From contig OY969798.1 in assembly GCA_963703165.1 (NCBI GenBank), positions 620,001 through 684,000 on the forward strand: DNA of 64,000 nucleotides, given 5' to 3'. Below the pieces are notes generated by a model. It was not told the DNA's origin. It made no database searches and was given only the letters and a program-made list of their open reading frames with translations. Position numbers and translations under genes: made by a program. The stretch is from JBQTKD01 sp963703165 (GTDB taxonomy: Bacteria; Actinomycetota; Actinomycetes; Sporichthyales; Sporichthyaceae). This document shows positions 38,501 through 46,825 of the stretch, piece by piece (position 1 is the stretch's first letter; every line of letters begins with the position of its first letter).

Positions 38501-40132
38501 GGTCGACAGCGAGGTGACGAGCTCCTCACGGATCGCGTCCAGCGGCGGGTTGGTGACCTGCGCGAACAGCTGCGTGAAGTAGTCGAACAGCAGCCGCGGC
38601 CGACTGGACAGCACGGCGATCGGAGTGTCGGTGCCCATCGAGCCGATCGGCTCACCACCGGTACGGGCCATCGGCACGAGCAGGACGCGCAGCTCCTCCT
38701 CGGTGTACCCGAAGGTCTGCTGACGGCGCGTCACGGACGAGTGCGTGTGCACGATGTGCTCGCGCTCGGGCAGCTGCTCGAGGCGGATCAGCCCGGCGTG
38801 CAGCCACTCGTCGTAGGGGTGCTCCGAGGCGAGGCCGGACTTGATCTCCTCGTCCTCGACGATGCGGTGCTCCTCCATGTCCACGAGGAACATGCGGCCG
38901 GGCTGCAGGCGACCCTTGCGGACCACGCGGGCGGGATCGATGTCGAGCACGCCGACCTCGGAGGCCATGACGACGAGGCCATCGTCGGTGACCCAGTACC
39001 GCGAGGGGCGCAAGCCGTTGCGGTCCAGGACCGCACCGACGCACGTGCCGTCGGTGAAGGTGATCGAGGCCGGGCCGTCCCAGGGCTCCATCAGCGTGGA
39101 GTGGAAGGTGTAGAAGGCACGACGGGCCGGGTCCATCGTGGGGTTGTTCTCCCACGCCTCCGGGATCATCATCAGCACCGCGTGCGGCAGCGAGCGCCCG
39201 CCGAGGTGCAACAACTCCAGGACCTCGTCGAAGCTCGCCGAGTCCGAGGCGCCCGGGGTGCAGATCGGGAAGACCCGCTCGAGGTCACCCGGGATCAGGT
39301 CGGAGACCAGCTGGGACTCACGCGCGCGCATCCAGTTGCGGTTGCCCATCACGGTGTTGATCTCGCCGTTGTGCGCGACGTACCGGAACGGGTGCGCCAG
39401 CGGCCACGACGGGAACGTGTTGGTGGAGAACCGCGAGTGCACCAGCGCGACGGCCGAGGCGTACCGGCGGTCCGAGAGGTCCGGGTAGAACGGCTCGAGC
39501 TGACCGGTCGTCAGCATGCCCTTGTAGCAAATCGTGCGCGAGGACATCGAGGAGAAGTAGATCTCGACCTCGCGCTCGGCCCGCTTGCGCAGCACGAACG
39601 CCTGGCGCTCGAGGCCCAGTCCGTCGGCGGCGACGTAGCTGCCCGCCTTGGCCGAGGAGTCCGCGGCGACGAACAGCTGACGCACGTAGGGCACGGTCGC
39701 CCCGGAGGCGGCGCCCAGCAGCGACGGGGTCGTGGGGACGTCGCGCCAGCCGAGGATCCGCAGACCCTCCTGGACGGCGATCGCCTCGATCCGTGCCTCG
39801 GCGGCGGCCCGCTGGGCCGCGTCCTGCGGCAGGAAGGCCGGGCCGACGGCGTAGGAGCCCGCGGCGGGCAGGTCGAAGTCGACGACCGCGCGGAGGAAGG
39901 CGTCGGGGACCTGGGTCAGGATGCCGGCGCCGTCACCGGAGTCCGGGTCGCTGCCGGCCGCACCACGGTGCTCGAGGTTGCGCAGGGCGATGAGGGCCTT
40001 GTTGACGATGTCGTAGGACGCGACGCCCGTCATGGTCGCGACGAAGGCGACTCCACAGGCGTCGTGCTCGTGCCGACCGGTGTAAAGGCCCTGCGGAGCG
40101 GGCCTTCCTCCCAACGACGTGGCATCGGGCAT
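35573..40132 (-). CDS. gltB: glutamate synthase large subunit
   Basis: 1519-residue alpha subunit that makes two glutamates from glutamine and 2-oxoglutarate. The start at 40132 gives MPDATSLGGRPAPQGLYTGR, placing Cys26 (HEHDACGVAF) as the N-terminal nucleophile after propeptide removal. In order come the class II glutaminase domain, the central domain, the FMN-binding synthase domain with KPGEGGQLPGAKV and HDGGTGASPLTS, the 3Fe-4S cysteines of CIMMRVCHLDTCPVG, and the GXGXG C-terminal domain (GGRVVVLGPTGRNVGAGMSG). A longer frame upstream has no coding support. The 208 bases between gltB and lgt have no gene. Confidence 0.96.
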   Translation of the reverse strand: MPDATSLGGRPAPQGLYTGRHEHDACGVAFVATMTGVASYDIVNKALIALRNLEHRGAAGSDPDSGDGAGILTQVPDAFLRAVVDFDLPAAGSYAVGPAFLPQDAAQRAAAEARIEAIAVQEGLRILGWRDVPTTPSLLGAASGATVPYVRQLFVAADSSAKAGSYVAADGLGLERQAFVLRKRAEREVEIYFSSMSSRTICYKGMLTTGQLEPFYPDLSDRRYASAVALVHSRFSTNTFPSWPLAHPFRYVAHNGEINTVMGNRNWMRARESQLVSDLIPGDLERVFPICTPGASDSASFDEVLELLHLGGRSLPHAVLMMIPEAWENNPTMDPARRAFYTFHSTLMEPWDGPASITFTDGTCVGAVLDRNGLRPSRYWVTDDGLVVMASEVGVLDIDPARVVRKGRLQPGRMFLVDMEEHRIVEDEEIKSGLASEHPYDEWLHAGLIRLEQLPEREHIVHTHSSVTRRQQTFGYTEEELRVLLVPMARTGGEPIGSMGTDTPIAVLSSRPRLLFDYFTQLFAQVTNPPLDAIREELVTSLSTSIGPEVNLLASSPGHCRQVVLGFPVIDNDQLAKLLHINADGDKPGLKAVSFSGLYEVDGGGEALAARLDELCTQVSAAISDGARIIVLSDRHSDSEHAPIPSLLLTAAIHHHLIRQKTRTQVGIVVETGDVREVHHVALLIGFGASAVNPYLAMESVEDLANAGVLLELESEKAVANLVKSLGKGVLKVMSKMGVSTVGSYHGAQIFEAIGLSQELVDKYFTGTTSQLGGIGLDVVAEEVALRHRMAFPPSGIPQAHRTLPIGGEYQWRREGEPHLFDPDTVFRLQHSTRNRRYDIFKQYTERIDAQAKRLMTLRGLFELKEGLRPPISIDEVEPASEIMKRFNTGAMSYGSISQEAHETLAIAMNRIGGRSNTGEGGEDVERLYDPERRSAVKQVASGRFGVTAEYLTNSDDIQIKMAQGAKPGEGGQLPGAKVYPWVAKTRHSTPGVGLISPPPHHDIYSIEDLAQLIHDLKNANPSARVHVKLVAEVGVGTVAAGVSKAHADVVLISGHDGGTGASPLTSLKHAGAPWELGLAETQQTLLLNGLRDRIVVQTDGQLKSGRDVIIAALLGAEEFGFATAPLVVSGCIMMRVCHLDTCPVGVATQNPVLRSRYSGKAEFVVTFFEYIAEEVRELLAQLGFRSIEEAVGQADVIDVSAAVSHWKASGLDLSPILHMPEIPDGATRYCTTEQDHGLDKALDNELIAICSEAIETKVPVRANLPIRNVNRTVGTMLGHEVTKRHRGAGLPDGTIDITFTGSAGQSFGAFVPAGITLRLEGDANDYVGKGLSGGRVVVRPDRSAPFAPEEHVIAGNTIAYGATGGEIFLRGLAGERFCVRNSGATAVVEGVGDHACEYMTGGRVVVLGPTGRNVGAGMSGGIAYVLDLDTDRVNKEMVDLDPLDEADREFLATTVKKHAEHTGSGVAQALLADWDSAVERFGKVMPKDYKRVLAAQASAEAEGLDSEATLRRVMESAS

Positions 40133-40340
40133 GGTGACTCCCGTCGGCTGGGTGCGAGTTCTGATGCTTCTTACTTCCACGTGCGCACTCCAGTAGCCAT
40201 GGTGTCAGCGGGCGTTGCGTAACCGGCTACTCAGCGTGCGCGCGTGAACGCGGACAGCGTGGACGAGACGCTCATCGCAAGGCGCATCGTGGGCGCACTG
40301 TTTCTCGGGACGACACTGGCCCAGGGGCGGTTCGGCGATT

Positions 40341-41210
40341 CTAGCGCACCGGCGAGACCGCTCCCGGAGCGTTTCCGCTGCGGTAGACGGAGGGCTCCCG
40401 GGACGAAAAATGGCGGCGTGACCAGGTCAGATACGCAACTGATCCGGCGAACAGGATCAACGACGTGAAGATGTTCAGCCGCAGTCCGAAGATGTGCTCC
40501 GCTGTGTCGACCCGCAGCGCCTCGATCCAGAATCGACCGACGCAGTACGCGGCGACGTAGAGCCAGAACGCCTGCCCGTGGCCGAGTTGGAAGCGCCGAT
40601 CCGCCCAGATCACCAGCGCCGCGACGCCGAGGCACCACAGCGACTCGTAGAGGAACGTCGGGTGGTAGGTGGCGACGTCGGGAGTGGCGTCCGGCCGGTT
40701 CGACGCATCGATCTCCAGGGCCCACGGGAGGTCGGTGGCCTTGCCGTAGAGCTCCTGGTTGAACCAGTTGCCCCACCGGCCCGCCGCCTGCGCCAGCGCC
40801 AGGCCGGGCGCGACGGCATCCGCGATCGGCGGGGTCCACATCCCCAGGCGGCGGGCGGCGATGAAGGCGCCGAGGCCGCCGAAGGCGATGGCACCCCAGA
40901 TCCCCAGGCCGCCCTTCCAGATCATCAGGGCCTCGACCGGGTCCCCGCCCTTGCCGAAGTACGGCTCCGGGGTGGTGATGACGTGGTAGATCCGTCCGCC
41001 AATGATGCCGAACGGGACCGCCCAGAACGCGATGTCGGCCATGGCCCCGGGCGCACCGCCGCGGGCCTGCAGGCGTCGATCGCCGACGGTGATCGCGATG
41101 AGGATGCCGACGATGATCGCCAGGGCATAACCGCGGACCGGGAACGCGCCGATGTGCCAGACGCCCTGCGAGGGACTGGGGATGGAGGCGAGGGTCATGG
41201 CGGTGGCCAC
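40341..41210 (-). CDS. lgt: prolipoprotein diacylglyceryl transferase
   Basis: 289-residue membrane enzyme that adds diacylglycerol from phosphatidylglycerol to the lipobox cysteine of prolipoproteins. It has about seven membrane segments, the Lgt signature AAGRWGNWFNQELYG, and IWKGGLGIWGAI at the position of the E. coli HGG motif, where Lys is usual in actinobacteria. Start at GTG 41210 or ATG 41198. Substrates in this window include the LivK-like protein and the L,D-transpeptidase. It lies next to trp genes as in other actinobacteria, but here four other loci intervene. Confidence 0.93.
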   Translation of the reverse strand: MATAMTLASIPSPSQGVWHIGAFPVRGYALAIIVGILIAITVGDRRLQARGGAPGAMADIAFWAVPFGIIGGRIYHVITTPEPYFGKGGDPVEALMIWKGGLGIWGAIAFGGLGAFIAARRLGMWTPPIADAVAPGLALAQAAGRWGNWFNQELYGKATDLPWALEIDASNRPDATPDVATYHPTFLYESLWCLGVAALVIWADRRFQLGHGQAFWLYVAAYCVGRFWIEALRVDTAEHIFGLRLNIFTSLILFAGSVAYLTWSRRHFSSREPSVYRSGNAPGAVSPVR

Positions 41211-41252
41211 GATAGTCGGGCCGCCCGGCGAAGCGGTCCACCCGGGCGGGGG

Positions 41253-42685
41253 TCAGGCCGCCACGCGGCGTGCCGCCGCATGACGACCGCCCGGTCGCCC
41301 GACCCGGTGCGGGGCCCAGTGGTGCAGCACCGCGACGGATGCCGCGCACAGGAAATTGGCGAGGGCCAGGGCCACGCAGGTCTCCGGCCAGGCGGTCATG
41401 AACGCCGCGGCGGGCGTCGAGGCCGGTTCGAGGTTCGCGATGAGCACCGCCCCGGACACCGCGATCCCCAACGCGGCGCCGAGTTCCCGAGTGATGTCGT
41501 TGACCGCCGATGCCAGGCCCTGCTCCTCGTCGGGCAGCGCGGCGACGATCGCTTCGGTCGCCGGTGCCTGCATGAGACCGCAGCCGCCGCCCCAGATGAT
41601 CGCCATCGCGATGTAGTGCCAGAGGGGGTCGCCCACCGACAGGGTCGCGAACACGAGGTCCATGCCCCCGAGTACCAGCAGGCCCCCGATGATCAGCGGG
41701 CCGACACCGACGCGGCGGGCGGCGCGCGCGGACACGAAGGTCAGCGGCACCAGCAGCACGGCGTAGGTGAGCAGCGTCAAGCCGATCTGCAGCGCACTCA
41801 GGCCGTGCACCCTCGAGAGGTACTGCACCGTCACGAAGGCGGTGGAGTATGCGGCGAAGAACAGGGCGATGCAGCCGACCAGGCCCATGCCCACCGTGAT
41901 CCCGGCCAACTTCCGCACATCGAGCAGCGGATGGTCGGCCCTCCACTGGCGGCGCAGGAACGCACCGGTGACCCCGAGACCGACGATCAGCCCGGCCAGC
42001 GCCCGGGCGTCCAACAACCCGTGCACCCGGCCTCGATGATGCCGAAGGTGGTGGCCCCGATTCCGAGGACCACCTGGGCGGATCCGAACGGGTCCAGCAC
42101 CACCGAGGGATGACGTTCGGACTCCGGCACGACCAGCAGAACCGCGGGCAGCAGCGCGGCGGACAACGCCGCTGACGCCCACGGGATCGAGCGCCAGGAC
42201 CAGACCTCCAGGAGCAGACCCGCGCCGAGCAGTCCGACGAACGCACCGAGGATCGCTGCGATCGACCACACGGCCACGGCCCGCGCCCGGGTGTCACCGG
42301 TCAACGTGGTGGTCAGGATGGACAGCGTCGCCGGGAACACCAGCGCGGCGCCTACGGCGCAACCGACGCGCCACCCGACGGCGGCAGCGGCCGAGTCCGC
42401 CAAGGCAAGCCCGACGTTGGTCGCCGCCATCAGCACCAGGCCCACCAGCAGCATCCGACGCCGGCCGTATCGATCCCCCAGCGCGCCGCCCGGCAGCAAC
42501 AGCGCGGCGAGGGCCACCGGGTAACTGTCGAGGATCCACTGCAGTTCGGTCTGGGAGGCCGCCAGATCCGCGGTCACCTGAGGCAACGCGATGCTCAGCA
42601 CCAGTTGTTGGGACACGACCAGACCGACGGCGATCCCGATCACCATCAGGGCCGATCTGCGTACCGCATGAGCGGATCGTTCCAC
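41253..42685 (-). CDS. MFS transporter, DHA2-like (one frameshift)
   Basis: Drug/proton antiporter-type carrier of about 478 residues and probably 14 membrane helices. The first part (from a GTG at 42685 with GGAG upstream) has SIALPQVTADLAASQTELQW and the motif A loop LPGGALGDRYGRRRMLLVG. The frame breaks near 42024-42031 after FGIIEAG; restoring one G to a GGG run gives IIEAGVHGLLDARALAG and continues to 41253 (DPLWHYIAMAIIWGGGCGLM; SAVNDITRELGAALGIAVSG, the DHA2 motif C-like region). The span is one base short of a multiple of three. Substrate unknown. Confidence 0.82.
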
Positions 42686-42824
42686 CTGAGGGCTCCCCGG
42701 TTCGAGTGCTCCGGACTACGCGTCGCGTGCGCCCGGGTACGCCCCAGACGCAGCGGCGCGCCGTGCAGGACGTTGCCGGGTCCCGCCGGCACGCTGACCG
42801 GACCAACCCATCCCGGAGGTCCTC

Positions 42825-43298
42825 ATGTCCGCCGATCCCCACCGCTCGATTTCCCTGCGCGGGCGCACGGGCTCAGCGGTGCTGCTGACCGCCGCGATCA
42901 CCATGGCCGGTCTCGTCGGGCCCGCGAGCGCCGCCTCGTTGCCGTTCACCAACTGCGGCACGCGCAGTCCCGCCACCGTGACCGGCGTGGACGTCACACC
43001 CCATCCGTTGCAGCCCGGTCGGAAGGTCGACGTGACGCTGCGCGGAAAGCTGAGCGAGCGGGTCATCGGTGGCAGCTATGCCCTTCGCGTCACCTACCTC
43101 GGCGCGACCCTGCTGCAGCGCAGCGGCAAACTCGCCGAGGTCGTGCAACTGCCGCTGCCGGCAGGCAAGTTCCGGCTGCACAAGCAGGTGCCCGTCCCCA
43201 ACCAGGCACCCTCGGGCAAGTACACGCTACGGCTGACGGCTGCCAACCAGAAGGACAAGCAGCTCCTCTGCGTCAGCGTCCCCTTCGAGGTGAACTGA
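42825..43298 (+). CDS. secreted ML-domain (NPC2/MD-2-like) protein
   Basis: 157-residue exported protein. The ATG at 42825 follows GGAGG. The signal peptide (SAVLLTAAITMAGLVGPASA) is followed by a ~115-residue beta-sandwich pattern that I recognise as the lipid-binding ML domain: FTNCGTRSPATVTGVDVTPH, LQPGRKVDVTLRGKL, VIGGSYALRVTYLG, LPLPAGKFRLHKQVPVPNQA, GKYTLRLTAAN and LLCVSVPFEV. Two cysteines (NCGT and LLCV) match the outer pair of the family. ML proteins such as NPC2 bind sterols or phospholipids; this is rare in bacteria. Recognition is by motif order only, so moderate certainty. Confidence 0.65.
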   Translation: MSADPHRSISLRGRTGSAVLLTAAITMAGLVGPASAASLPFTNCGTRSPATVTGVDVTPHPLQPGRKVDVTLRGKLSERVIGGSYALRVTYLGATLLQRSGKLAEVVQLPLPAGKFRLHKQVPVPNQAPSGKYTLRLTAANQKDKQLLCVSVPFEVN

Positions 43299-43324
43299 CC
43301 TACCGTCAGGACTCAGAGGTCAGA

Positions 43325-43762
43325 TCATTTTTGCGCCGCAGGATCGAACCAGTCGAGGCCAGGGAAGCGAGCGAAGCCTCGGTCGCCGGTCGCGAGGCGC
43401 GCGCCATAGGTGATCACCGTCGCGGCAAGCCACGCGTCCGGAACAAGGTTGGCGCGCACCTGCGAGTCAGTGGCGGCGAACTCGCGCATCTTCGTCCACG
43501 TCGCCTCGGTCGGGTTCAGCATTCGGGCACGGTCGCGCCCACGTAGGTCCGCAACGAAATCGAGGGCGTCACCGGCAGGGTCCGGAGGGTCGAACACCCG
43601 TCGGTTGGTCACGATGCGAAGGAAGCCGAGCAGGACGAGATCGACCAGACCGAGTTCGGCGGCGCCGCCGGCGAGCGGGTCGAGCCACGACTTGTGCAGC
43701 TCGTGGTCATTCGCGTCCGGGCGGTAGGCCCGGATCAGGACGTTGACGTCGGGGACGATCAC
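43325..43762 (-). CDS. vapC: VapC-type PIN-domain toxin (second module)
   Basis: 145-residue PIN ribonuclease. Acidic residues: Asp in VPDVNVLIRAYR (residue 5), Glu/Asp region of LGLVDLVLLGFLRIVT, Asp in LVPDAWLAATVI, and Asp in ATGDRGFARF near the C terminus. This longer VapC form, with the TNRRVF and GLDWFDP elements, is common in mycobacteria. The GTG start overlaps the antitoxin stop by four bases. It differs clearly from the vapC at 2.7 kb, so the modules are not recent duplicates. Confidence 0.87.
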   Translation of the reverse strand: MIVPDVNVLIRAYRPDANDHELHKSWLDPLAGGAAELGLVDLVLLGFLRIVTNRRVFDPPDPAGDALDFVADLRGRDRARMLNPTEATWTKMREFAATDSQVRANLVPDAWLAATVITYGARLATGDRGFARFPGLDWFDPAAQK

Positions 43763-44000
43763 TTGACCCCGTCAGCGTCGAGGGCCTCCCACAGCGCGTC
43801 CTTGTCGTCGATGTCGATCACGATCCGGCCCCCGCGAACCTGCGAGACGGGCAGCGGACGGCGGTCGGTCTGCTGGGCCTCGACCGCCAGAATTTTCCGC
43901 AAGCCTTCCTCGACAAGGCTCGTGAATGTGCGGCCTTCAGCCTTGGCGCGCTTTTGGCCGCTTCGCCGAGCGCGTCAGGCAGATTGATGGTCGTCCTCAT
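43759..44000 (-). CDS. vapB: VapB-type antitoxin (second module, one frameshift)
   Basis: Starts MRTTINLPDALGEAAK, a ribbon-helix-helix VapB. The frame breaks at the A-run 43952-43955; restoring one A gives AKKRAKAEGRTFTSLVEEGL, LRKILAV and an acidic C terminus with DIDDKDALWEALDADGVK, ending in a stop that overlaps the toxin GTG (GTGA). The 242-base span is one short of a multiple of three, and the restored protein is 80 residues. As printed, the antitoxin would be cut to nonsense after residue 16, which a cell with a live toxin would not tolerate, so an assembly error is likely. Confidence 0.78.
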
Positions 44001-44007
44001 ACATACG

Positions 44008-44013
44008 AGCATA
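44008..44013 (-). promoter_or_regulatory. -10 box for second vapBC, leaderless start
   Basis: Minus-strand TATGCT, seven bases before the vapB ATG at 44000, with no Shine-Dalgarno in between. The geometry matches the first vapBC and suggests a leaderless transcript. Confidence 0.45.
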
Positions 44014-44157
44014 CGCGCTGAGAACGGACCGCCGGGGCGATCCGTCGAGCGTGTGGTCAGGGCCGCGCGCGGCAGAAAGTGGCACGCACGGCTATTGGAT
44101 CCATCCGATCACGCAGATGTACTGGCACCTCGTGTCTTCACCAGCGAAAGGATCCTC

Positions 44158-44790
44158 GTGAGCGCCCTGTACTCCCCCACGCACCGTCGGCTGCAGGACC
44201 GCTTCGACACTCGGCCGCTGGCCGACCGCGTCGAGGAGATCGTGGTCCACGACGAGTTCAGCGAGATGGACAAGGCGTTCATCGAGAGCCGCGACATGTT
44301 CTTCCTGTCGACCGTCGACCCCGACGGGAGCCCCACCGTGTCCTACAAGGGCGGGGCGCCCGGGTTCGTCCGCATCGACGACGGGGTGCTCACGTTCCCC
44401 TGCTACGACGGCAACGGGATGTTCCTCTCCGCGGGCAACCTGGCGCAGACCTCGAAGGTCGGCCTGCTCTTCATGGACTTCGAGCACCCGATCCGGATCC
44501 GCGTGCAGGGCGAGGCGAGCATCGACGACGCCACCGACGGCTGGCCGGGAGCGCAGTTCCTGGTGCGGGTGCGACCGACCCGGGTCTGGCCCAACTGCGG
44601 CCGCTACATCCACCCGCACCAGAAGATCGAGCAGTCTCGGCACGTTCCGGACGCTGCCGGCGACCAGCCACTGGCGGTGTGGAAGCGCATCGACGCGGTC
44701 CAGGACGCGTTGCCCGAGGACGTCCGTGCCGCGGCCGCCGCGGCCGGAGTCATCGACCTCGAGACGTGGGTGGCGACGGGCGAGCGCTGA
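44158..44790 (+). CDS. pyridoxamine 5'-phosphate oxidase-fold flavoprotein
   Basis: 210-residue split-barrel flavin-binding protein. The strands DMFFLSTVDPDGSPTVSYKG, FVRIDDGVLTFPCYDGNGMF, GLLFMDFEHPIRIRVQGEAS and VRPTRVWPNCGRYIHPHQKI are typical of the PNPOx-like family of small oxidoreductases. The GTG at 44158 is chosen because AAAGGATCC lies just upstream; longer frames run into the vapB promoter. The substrate is unknown; true PdxH activity is not implied because the PLP-site residues are not evident. Confidence 0.8.
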   Translation: MSALYSPTHRRLQDRFDTRPLADRVEEIVVHDEFSEMDKAFIESRDMFFLSTVDPDGSPTVSYKGGAPGFVRIDDGVLTFPCYDGNGMFLSAGNLAQTSKVGLLFMDFEHPIRIRVQGEASIDDATDGWPGAQFLVRVRPTRVWPNCGRYIHPHQKIEQSRHVPDAAGDQPLAVWKRIDAVQDALPEDVRAAAAAAGVIDLETWVATGER

Positions 44791-44823
44791 CCTTCCGGGC
44801 GCCGGCTGTCCTGGTCAGGACAG

Positions 44824-45641
44824 TCAGCGCCGCCGGACCCCGGCAGCGAGATCCGCCGCCAGTGCAGCGCACGCGGCGACGCCGGCTGCCTCGTCGGCGC
44901 CGTCGAGGAGGCAGCGCACGAAGGCCGAGCCGACGATGACGCCGTCGGCGTAGCCGGCAACCTCGGCGGCCTGGTCTCCGTTGGAGACCCCGAGGCCGAC
45001 GCCCAACGGAAGATCGGTGACCTCGCGCAGCCGCGAGATCAGTGCGGGCGCGGCGGCCGACGTCGTGGTGCGGGCGCCGGTCACGCCCATGACGGCCGTG
45101 GCGTAGACGAAACCGCGGCACGCCTCGACGGTCAGCTTCAACCGCTCCGCCGAGGTCGACGGTGCGGCGAGGAAGATCCGGTCCAGACCGTGCGCGTCCG
45201 AGGCAACCAGCCAGTCCTCGCCCATGTCCGGGGTCAGGTCCGGGGTGATCAGGCCGGACCCGCCGGCCGCGGCGAGGTCACGGGAGAAGCGGTCCACGCC
45301 GTAGCGCAGCACCGGGTTCCAGTAGGTCATGACCACTGTCGCGGCACCCGCGGCCGCGACGGCCTCCACGGTCGCGAAGACATCGGCGATCCGGGTGCCG
45401 TTGCGCAATGCCTGATCGGCAGCGGCCTGAATGGTCGGGCCGTCGAGCACCGGGTCGCTGTAGGGCAGACCGACTTCGACGATGTCCACGCCCGCGTCGA
45501 CCATCGCGGTCAGCGCTGCGATGCAGCCGGATTGGCTGGGGAATCCGGCGGGCAGGTACCCCACCAGTGCGGCGCGGTTCTCCTTCGCCGCCCGCTCGTA
45601 GGCGGCGGCAACCTGACTGCCCGTCTTTAAGACCGAACCAC
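44824..45641 (-). CDS. trpA: tryptophan synthase alpha subunit (5' end affected by one missing base)
   Basis: Cleaves indole-3-glycerol phosphate to indole, which is channelled to TrpB. The motifs LVGYLPAGFPSQSG, the catalytic Asp in VDIVEVGLPYSDPVLDGP, PDLTPDM and GVGLGVSNGDQAAEVAGYAD are complete. As printed, the first usable start is GTG 45564, which would cut off QVAAAYERAAKENRAAL. Restoring one T at 45629-45630 links this stretch to a GTG at 45641 that overlaps the repaired trpB end. Repaired length is about 272 residues, normal for the family. Confidence 0.93.
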
Positions 45642-46825
45642 GTGGCGGCCGTGTCGACGTCCTTGTCGCCGCGGCCGGAGAGGTTCACCAGGACGGTCGC
45701 GTCGGGTCCGAGTTCCTGGCCGACGAGCAGTGCGCCGGCCAGGGCGTGCGAGCTCTCGATGGCGGGGATGATGCCTTCGGTCCGACACAGCAGGCGAAAT
45801 GCGTCCATGGCCTGGGTGTCGGTGATCGCGCGGTAGGTGGCCCGCCCGGAATCCGCCAGGTACGCGTGCTCCGGTCCGACGCCCGGGTAGTCGAGGCCGG
45901 CCGAGATCGAGTGCGACTCGATGGTCTGGCCCTCGTCGTCCTGCAGCAGGTAGGAGTGGGCGCCGTGCAGGACACCGGGGGCTCCCCCGGTGATCGTCGC
46001 GGCATGACGATCGGTCTCGACACCGTCGCCGCCGGCCTCGAAGCCGAACAGGCGCACCGAGTCGTCTGGGATGAAGTCGTAGAAGATGCCGATCGCGTTG
46101 GACCCGCCACCGACGCACGCGCACACCGCGTCGGGCAGTGCGCCCGTCAGTTCCAGCACCTGCGCGCGGGCCTCCTGTCCGATCACCCGATGGAACTCCC
46201 GGACCATGTACGGGAACGGGTGCGGGCCGGCGACGGTGCCGAGCAGGTAGTGGGTGCGTTCGACGTTGGTCACCCAGTCGCGCATCGCCTCGTTGATCGC
46301 GTCCTTGAGGGTGCGGCTGCCGGTGGTCACCGGGATGACCTCGGCGCCGAGCATGTGCATGCGGGCGACGTTCAGCGCCTGGCGCCGGGTGTCCTCCTCG
46401 CCCATGTAGATCACGCACTCGAGACCCATGAGAGCCGCGGCGGTCGCGGTGGCGACGCCGTGCTGTCCGGCGCCGGTCTCGGCGATGACCCGGGTCTTGC
46501 CCATGCGCTTGGTGAGCAGTGCTTGGCCGAGCACGTTGTTGATCTTGTGCGAACCGGTGTGGTTGAGGTCCTCGCGCTTGAGGATCAGGCGGGCGCCGCC
46601 GGCGTGCTCAGCGAAGCGGGGGACCTCGGTGATCGGCGACGGGCGGCCGGTGTAGTCCTTGAGCAGACCTGAGAGCTCCGCCTGGAACTGCGGGTCCTCC
46701 TGGGCGGCGGCGAACTCCGCGGTCAGTTGGTCCAGGGCCGCCATGAGCGCTTCGGGAACGTACCGACCGCCGTACTCACCGAACCTGCCCGCCGCATCCG
46801 GAAGGAGGAGGGGATCAGCACCCAC
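45627..46825 (-). CDS. trpB: tryptophan synthase beta subunit (stop lost by one missing base)
   Basis: PLP enzyme that joins indole and serine. Motifs: GRFGEYGGRYVPEALM, the PLP lysine in LNHTGSHKINNVLGQAL, AETGAGQHGVATATA, the phosphate-binding CVGGGSNAIG and the C-terminal VNLSGRGDKDVDTAATWFGL. In the printed sequence the frame runs on to 45278. Restoring one T at 45629-45630 gives WFGL followed by TAA at 45627, the usual end. GTG 46825 is preferred as start over ATG 46858. It overlaps trpC by 11 bases. Confidence 0.94.

Noticed and set aside
35747..40222. A 1491-codon open frame antisense to gltB
   Set aside because: It is the mirror of a highly conserved gene in GC-rich DNA. The translation is Asp/Val/Arg/Gly-rich with no recognisable domain.
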